A DNA stretch of 37,300 nt from Desulfuromonas sp. Lineage in GTDB: Bacteria; Desulfobacterota; Desulfuromonadia; Desulfuromonadales; BM515. The stretch is taken from NCBI GenBank assembly GCA_002869635.1, contig PKUF01000101.1:1-37300 (forward strand), written 5' to 3'. Position numbers and translations under genes: made by a program. This document shows, piece after piece, positions 32,707 to 37,300 of this stretch (the first letter of the stretch is position 1; each line of letters opens with the position of its first letter). The notes under the pieces are model-generated. The model made no database searches and was not told where the DNA came from. It saw nothing but the letters and a program-made list of their open reading frames with translations.

Positions 32707-34922
32707 TCCTTCGACGGCTTGAACTGAAGAACTTCGGCCGCTTCGGTCAGATGACGGTTGAATTTAGGCGGGGTATCAACCTTGTCAGCGGACCCAACGA
32801 GTCGGGCAAGTCAACTTTGATGGAGGCGGTTCCGGCGATCCTCTTTGGCTGTCGCAATAAAGAGCGCTACCGTCCGTGGGGAAAGCAGGTCGAGAGTGAA
32901 GGGGGCCTGGTCTTCGAAGAGCGCGATCGGGTGGTGCGCGTCACCCGTGATCTGCAGAGTGACCGGGTTACGCTGGTGGAGAAGGACGGCCTGCATCAAA
33001 ACCTTTACACCTTCGAAGGGCAGGTCGCCCCTTCCGGTCGCTCTTCCGAACGGAGTGAGTATCTTGAACAGTTGGTACGTCTGCTCGGCGTTTCGGATGA
33101 GGAGATGTTGCGCGCCTCTCTCTTTTTCGGGCAAGGTTCACTGGAACTCCCCGGCAAAGGGGGCCTGCCGGCAAAGATCAAGACCCTCCTCTCCGGCTTT
33201 GTCGAGGTCGATTACGATCAGGTCTTGGCGTCGCTGAACGAGGACTATTTTGCGATCACCAAGGTCAATCCCTGGGGGAAGGATAAGAGCAAAGATCGCG
33301 AACTCGACAGCATCGTGGCGCGCATCGGTGAGCTTGAGAAGCGTTGGTATGCGGCTCGGGATGCGTCAGAAAAACTAGATGCCTTGCGGACACGCATGGC
33401 TCATCTTGAGGAAGAGCTAGAGGTCGACCGGGGCGAGCATGAAAAAGGAGAGCGCTATCTCGGTTGGGTGCGGCGGCAGTGGCAGCTTGAAGAACGTGAA
33501 CAGCTTTTGCGTAAGGATTTTAATCGCATTGACCGTGAGTCGGGGAAGGTGGGCGAACTTGACAAGGAGCGCAACGAGCTCCTCGAATCACTGAAGAAGA
33601 CCGGTCTTCCGCAGGAAATCCCTGAGGATCTGACGATCCTCCTTTCTGAGGCTGAGAAGATCCGGCGCGAGTTGGTGCAGCTGCAGGCCGAAGGGGTCCG
33701 GGTCAGAGAAAAACTTTTGGCCCTGGGAGATCTCCCTTGGAAAAAGACCCTGCTTCAGTCTCTTGCGGTCTGGGGCGCCGCGGCACTTGTCGGTGGGCTT
33801 TGGTCTTCGACACTGATCTGGGCGCTCTCTTTGGCGGGCGTAGCGACCTTTGCCCTCTGGATCTATTTCATGCTGCAAGCGAGCCGTACCAATGCCGAGC
33901 GGGGACGACTTAAAGGGCAGGGACAGCAGATTGAGCTGCGGCGTGAAGAGCTGCAGGCCCAGCTTGAAGGGCTTGATGATCGTTTCCAGGCGCTGGGTAT
34001 GTCGCCAACGGCGGTGGAGCTGGTGCGGATGCAGAAGAACCTCGATCATCACAAAAAGATCTCACTGCGGCTGCGCGAGGTCGAAAGTGCTCTGAAGGTT
34101 CTTGAAGAAGAGGGGGCGTTGCAGCACGAGCGCAGCGGGCTGGTTCAGGAGTTGGCGGTGCTCGAGGAGAGGATGGAGAAAGAGAAACCGTTGCGGGGTG
34201 ACGCCTTGATCAGTCGTGAGGAGCTCCCCGAGGCTGAGGCGAAACTGAAGCAGCTCGGTGAATCGATCACCGCTCGTGAGAAAGAGTTGCTTGAATTGAC
34301 CCGCGAGGAAGCATCCCTTGCCGGAGAACTCTTTGAACTGCGACAGATTGAAGAAGAGGGAGAGCTGCTGCAGGAGCGGCGGGAACGCCTCGCCAAACGC
34401 AAGAACGCCTTGGCGACCGCCTACAATCTCCTCTCGGAGTCGGTGGAAGAGTTCCGTCTCACCTATATGGAGCGTTTCGCCAGCGATGTCGGTCGCTTCC
34501 TCGCTCAGATGAGCGGTGGCCGTTACAGCGCCGTCAAGCTCATGGATGATTTTAGCATTGAGCTTTGTGACGCCGCCGGTGACTGGCACGCCAGTGATTT
34601 TTTCAGTCGCGGGACGGTTGATGCGCTCTATTTCTCGGTGCGTCTCGCTTTGAGTCGACACCTCTGTCGCGGTCGCCGGTTACCAATTCTTCTCGATGAC
34701 CCTCTGGTCAATCTTGACCGCGGGCGCTGTAGCGATGCCCTGCAGTTGATTGAGAAAATTTCAGCGGATCATCAGATTATCCTCTTTGCCCATGATGAAG
34801 AGCTACTACGGCGAGGGACCCGTGATCGTTGGCAGGTGCTGACGTTGGGAGAGAGCGCCGCAAGCGGGCAGGCGCGTCATACCGAAAGGAGTGAGGACAT
34901 TGAACAGCTGCGTCTTCTGTAA
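32703..34922 (+). CDS. YhaN/SbcC-like AAA ATPase with membrane segment in the coiled coil
   Basis: 739 aa. The N-terminal half-site has Walker A GPNESGKST (30-38) and Q-loop FFGQGSLELP. Long coiled coils (about 200-345 and 395-590) flank a hydrophobic hairpin at about 350-391 (LLQSLAVWGAAALVGGLW, LIWALSLAGVATFALWIYF). The C-terminal half-site has signature AQMSGGRYSAVKL and Walker B LPILLDDPLVNLD, then FAHDEELL. It is the ATPase partner of the upstream nuclease. Instead of a zinc hook it seems to have two membrane-crossing helices at the coiled-coil tip, as in YhaN-type proteins, so the complex may sit on the membrane. Confidence 0.9.
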   Translation: MILRRLELKNFGRFGQMTVEFRRGINLVSGPNESGKSTLMEAVPAILFGCRNKERYRPWGKQVESEGGLVFEERDRVVRVTRDLQSDRVTLVEKDGLHQNLYTFEGQVAPSGRSSERSEYLEQLVRLLGVSDEEMLRASLFFGQGSLELPGKGGLPAKIKTLLSGFVEVDYDQVLASLNEDYFAITKVNPWGKDKSKDRELDSIVARIGELEKRWYAARDASEKLDALRTRMAHLEEELEVDRGEHEKGERYLGWVRRQWQLEEREQLLRKDFNRIDRESGKVGELDKERNELLESLKKTGLPQEIPEDLTILLSEAEKIRRELVQLQAEGVRVREKLLALGDLPWKKTLLQSLAVWGAAALVGGLWSSTLIWALSLAGVATFALWIYFMLQASRTNAERGRLKGQGQQIELRREELQAQLEGLDDRFQALGMSPTAVELVRMQKNLDHHKKISLRLREVESALKVLEEEGALQHERSGLVQELAVLEERMEKEKPLRGDALISREELPEAEAKLKQLGESITAREKELLELTREEASLAGELFELRQIEEEGELLQERRERLAKRKNALATAYNLLSESVEEFRLTYMERFASDVGRFLAQMSGGRYSAVKLMDDFSIELCDAAGDWHASDFFSRGTVDALYFSVRLALSRHLCRGRRLPILLDDPLVNLDRGRCSDALQLIEKISADHQIILFAHDEELLRRGTRDRWQVLTLGESAASGQARHTERSEDIEQLRLL

Positions 34923-35244
34923 GATTCTGGCCGGAGAGATCCCTGCGACGATTCTCCATCGTGACGATCAGGTGGCAGTGATTGCCGACATCTCTCCTCA
35001 GGCGCCGGAACATCTACTGATCTTCCCGGTGCGGCATATCCCGACGACTCTTGATTTGACCGCTGATGACGATGCTTTGGTTGGTCATATTTACCGGGTT
35101 GCTGCGAAGATTGCTGGTGAGAAAGGGTTTGCCGAATCGGGGTTCCGTATTGTCAACAACTGCAACGCCGACGGGGGACAAACGGTCTGGCATCTTCACT
35201 TTCATCTTCTCGGTGGGCGTGAACTTTCCTGGCCTCCCGGTTAA
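34900..35244 (+). CDS. HIT family (histidine triad) protein
   Basis: 114 aa. CVFCKILAGEIPA at the N-terminus and the triad HLHFHLLGG near the C-terminus define a HIT/HINT-type nucleotide hydrolase. The start is taken as TTG at 34900 because AAGGAG lies 8 bases upstream and the protein then begins MNSCVFCKI as in homologues. A GTG at 34891 abuts the ribosome site and adds three residues. The gene overlaps the end of the ATPase gene by 23 bases in another frame. Likely acts on nucleoside phosphoramidates or adenylylated intermediates. Confidence 0.9.
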   Translation: MNSCVFCKILAGEIPATILHRDDQVAVIADISPQAPEHLLIFPVRHIPTTLDLTADDDALVGHIYRVAAKIAGEKGFAESGFRIVNNCNADGGQTVWHLHFHLLGGRELSWPPG

Positions 35245-35310
35245 AAACGCTGCCGACGCTCACCCATAGATCCGAACCTAAAGAGATATTTCATCGCCCG
35301 AGAGGTCGAC

Positions 35311-36732
35311 GTGAACTTTGAACGCACCGAACAGCGCATGACCAATGAGATCATGGAGCTTCTCGTCACTCATTTTGGAGGGGAGTTGAGTGAGGAGGCG
35401 CTTGATGCGCGGATCGACCTGCTGCATCAGGCGCTGCAGCTCGGTCGGACATCGCATGCCGGTCAGTTGCGTAAGTCGGGAGATCCCTACTTCATTCACC
35501 CTTTGCGGGTGGCGCATCTTGCCGCACGGCACTGGATGGATTTCGCTTCGGTTAAGGCGGCGATTCTCCATGATGTGGTGGAAGACACACCGGTCTCTCT
35601 TGCCGAGGTGAAAAAGCGCTTCGGCAGCGAAGTGGCACGTTTGGTCAACGGTTTGACCAAGGCGTCCGATGCCAACCTCAGCCGTGAAGCGCTCAAGGCA
35701 AAGACCTACCGCAAGCAGTTGCTGGTGGCCATTGAGGATGTCCGGGTTCTCTGCCTCAAATTCTGGGACCGGATGGACAACCTGCAGACGATCAGCGCTT
35801 TGCGTCCCGAGAAACAGTCGTTGATTGCCACCGAGACCCGAGAGGTTTATGTGCCGCTGGCGCGACACCTCGGGATGGGGGTGGTCGCCAGTGAACTCGA
35901 TGCGCTCTCTTTAAAGGTTCTCTATCCACGTCGTTATCGTCGCTATGCCTCGACTCTTAAGGCCTTACGGCAAGAGATGGAGACCCCTTTGCGGCGAGTA
36001 CGTTCGGCCCTCTTTAGCGCCTTTGAGCATGAAAAGATCCCGGTGTCGCTACGAGATCGCTGGCGCCCCTTCTCCATCGCCGGGGCGCAGTCGATGCGGC
36101 GAGGTCTCTCTTCGCTCTATACCCTCGAAATTCAAGTTGATCGTACCCGTGATGCCTACCTCGCCCTCGGGGTGTTGCATAGCCTCTATGCCCCGATTCC
36201 GGGTAAGCTGCGTGACCATCTCAGCACCGCCTCTCAGTTTGGCTATCAGGCTCTAAAGACCACCGTGCAGGCGGGGGGGCAGCGGTTACGGGTGGAGATT
36301 ACGACCCGCAAGCTCGCCCGCTTCAACGAGTCGGGGGTCCTCGCGCCCGGTTTCGAGTTCCGTAAGAGCAACTTTCAGGCGCTGATGCGTTCGCTCCTTG
36401 AAGGGGAGCAGGCCTTTGACACCGACGATCTACGCCTCGCTTCGGCCTCAATTCAGGTTTTTACCCCCCATGGTGACTCCCGGACGCTCCCTGAGGGGAG
36501 CAGCGCCCTCGATTTTGCCTTCGATATCCATGAAGAGCTTGGACTCTGTGCCAGTCGAGCTCGAATCAACGGACAGACCCGTCTCCTCAAGTCACGTCTG
36601 ATGGATGGCGATCAGGTCGAGATCGAGCGACACGATGTGCCGTCTGTCCTTCCGAAATGGCTTGAATGGGCGATTACGCCGCGAGCCCGCAATGCGATCC
36701 GGCGCTATTTGCGTAACCGGGTCAAGGAATAA
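35311..36732 (+). CDS. RelA/SpoT homologue: HD hydrolase with degenerate synthetase and TGS domain
   Basis: 473 aa, against more than 700 for full RelA/SpoT. The HD domain keeps the (p)ppGpp hydrolase residues in order: R54, H63, H87/D88, E91/D92, D153 and N157. The synthetase region (about 230-330) is still recognisable (GVLHSLYAPIPGKLRDHL, FGYQALKTTV), but the GRPKxxYSIxxK, catalytic Asp and EIQIRT elements are lost or altered (VEITTRK). A TGS domain (about 395-455) follows, and the ACT domain is absent. Predicted role: alarmone hydrolase only. GTG at 35311 with AGAGGT upstream; the next gene starts 2 bases after the stop. Confidence 0.85.
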   Translation: MNFERTEQRMTNEIMELLVTHFGGELSEEALDARIDLLHQALQLGRTSHAGQLRKSGDPYFIHPLRVAHLAARHWMDFASVKAAILHDVVEDTPVSLAEVKKRFGSEVARLVNGLTKASDANLSREALKAKTYRKQLLVAIEDVRVLCLKFWDRMDNLQTISALRPEKQSLIATETREVYVPLARHLGMGVVASELDALSLKVLYPRRYRRYASTLKALRQEMETPLRRVRSALFSAFEHEKIPVSLRDRWRPFSIAGAQSMRRGLSSLYTLEIQVDRTRDAYLALGVLHSLYAPIPGKLRDHLSTASQFGYQALKTTVQAGGQRLRVEITTRKLARFNESGVLAPGFEFRKSNFQALMRSLLEGEQAFDTDDLRLASASIQVFTPHGDSRTLPEGSSALDFAFDIHEELGLCASRARINGQTRLLKSRLMDGDQVEIERHDVPSVLPKWLEWAITPRARNAIRRYLRNRVKE

Positions 36733-36734
36733 CG

Positions 36735-37244
36735 ATGCGATTTAGACCTGTTTTTTTAAGCGCCGGCGCAGGACTGCTGGCGCTGCTCTTTTGGGCGACA
36801 CTCGCCTTTGCCGCTGCGGTGCCGCAAGCGAATGTTTTTGCCTATCACCGCTTCGGCGACGCCCGCTACCCTTCGACCAACATCGGGCTCGATGTCTTTG
36901 AGTCGCAGCTTCAGTATTTGCATGACGGGAACTACACAGTCCTTTCTTTAGGGGAGATCGTTCGCCGCCTGCAAGCGAAAGAGGGGCTACCGCCACGGGC
37001 GGTGGCCCTGACGGTCGACGATGCTTACGCCAGTTTCTACAGCGGTGCCCTGCCCCTGCTAAAACGTTTTGGTTATCCGGCGACCCTCTTTGTCAACAGT
37101 GACTCTGTTGGTAAGAAGGCCTTTTTGAGTTGGGAGCAGCTTGAGGAGATTGTGGCGGCAGGGATCGAGATCGGCAGTCACACGGCGAGTCACCCCTATA
37201 TGGTGGAACGCCTTGCAGGTGAGGATGATGTTCTTTGCCTTTGA
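36735..37244 (+). pseudogene. Polysaccharide deacetylase, 3' end missing
   Basis: 169 codons, about half to two thirds of the usual length. A signal peptide (about 1-26, ending AFA) is followed by the NodB-type fold with ALTVDDAYASFY (metal Asp pair) and SHTASHPYM (metal His pair). The sequence is family-like up to about MVERLAGED, then runs into DVLCL and a stop made by unrelated DNA that reads as endonuclease III on the other strand. The catalytic C-terminal part is missing. AAGGA precedes the ATG by 6 bases, and the start is 2 bases after the RelA/SpoT-like gene. Confidence 0.8.
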
Positions 37245-37300
37245 ATTAAACAGTCCGATGGTCTTGATATAGTCTTTCAAGCCATCTTCACCCAGGTTCA
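37212..37300 (-). pseudogene. nth: Internal fragment of endonuclease III
   Basis: Read on the minus strand from 37298, the frame gives [15 protein letters not shown] and then [14 protein letters not shown], which matches the conserved Nth segment (E. coli: YIKTIGLYNSKAENIIKTC). After this point the frame continues into deacetylase antisense (AFHHIGV...) instead of the expected helix-hairpin-helix LPGVGRKTA. The 5' part of the gene lies beyond the window end. The base-excision glycosylase would be non-functional if this join is real. Confidence 0.8.

Overview
The window reads as a bacterial chromosome segment of moderately high G+C, with dense operons, frequent 4-nt ATGA/GTGA stop-start overlaps and many GTG starts. 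Envelope genes with lipoprotein signals, a LpoB-like factor, TolQ/TolR-like channel genes and an outer-membrane style lipoprotein operon indicate a diderm. The mix (AMMECR1 family protein, ferritin-like GGDEF protein, YhaO/YhaN-like pair, U32 protein beside a tetrapyrrole methylase, small zinc-ribbon protein) fits Desulfuromonadales-type 'deltaproteobacteria' best. That placement is inference from gene content; no rRNA or tRNA is present to settle it.

Layout. 87-1928: CHASE4-type sensor histidine kinase without a visible partner. 2169-11503: five co-directional genes of a predicted peptide/amide ligase system: transglutaminase fused to a DUF2126 putative amidoligase, circularly permuted ATP-grasp fused to alpha-E, a second transglutaminase, then stand-alone ATP-grasp and alpha-E. 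A strong terminator closes it at 11533-11565. 11632-12864: MFS transporter with its own promoter. 16380-12850 (minus): operon of ferritin-like/GGDEF cyclase, NfeD, SPFH protein and a third, differently built permuted ATP-grasp protein.

16707-21988 (plus): lipoprotein, TolQ/ExbB-like, TolR/ExbD-like, TonB-like proline-rich protein and a 679-aa exported protein. It looks like a self-contained ion-driven envelope machine with no recognised name. A bidirectional terminator with an 18-bp perfect stem separates it from a convergent AMMECR1 gene (22625-22065). 22878-26413: four lipoproteins including a LpoB-like penicillin-binding-protein activator. Then come a 54-aa zinc-ribbon gene and typA on the minus strand.

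29022-31494: tlyA, a tetrapyrrole-methylase-fold protein and a U32 protein, translationally overlapped. 31576-35244: SbcD/YhaO-like nuclease, SMC-like ATPase with membrane segments, and a HIT protein. 35311-37244: a RelA/SpoT-like protein with an intact hydrolase site and an eroded synthetase, then a polysaccharide deacetylase cut short. The last ~90 bases encode, on the minus strand, an internal piece of endonuclease III. Both genes break at the same point (about 37209-37229), so the end of the window is either a chimeric join or a real rearrangement.

The strongest candidates for unusual biology are the ligase/transglutaminase cluster with an apparently inactivated ATP-grasp paralogue, the TolQR/TonB-like five-gene cluster, and the ferritin-like diguanylate cyclase operon. 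No CRISPR array, insertion sequence, tRNA or rRNA was seen.
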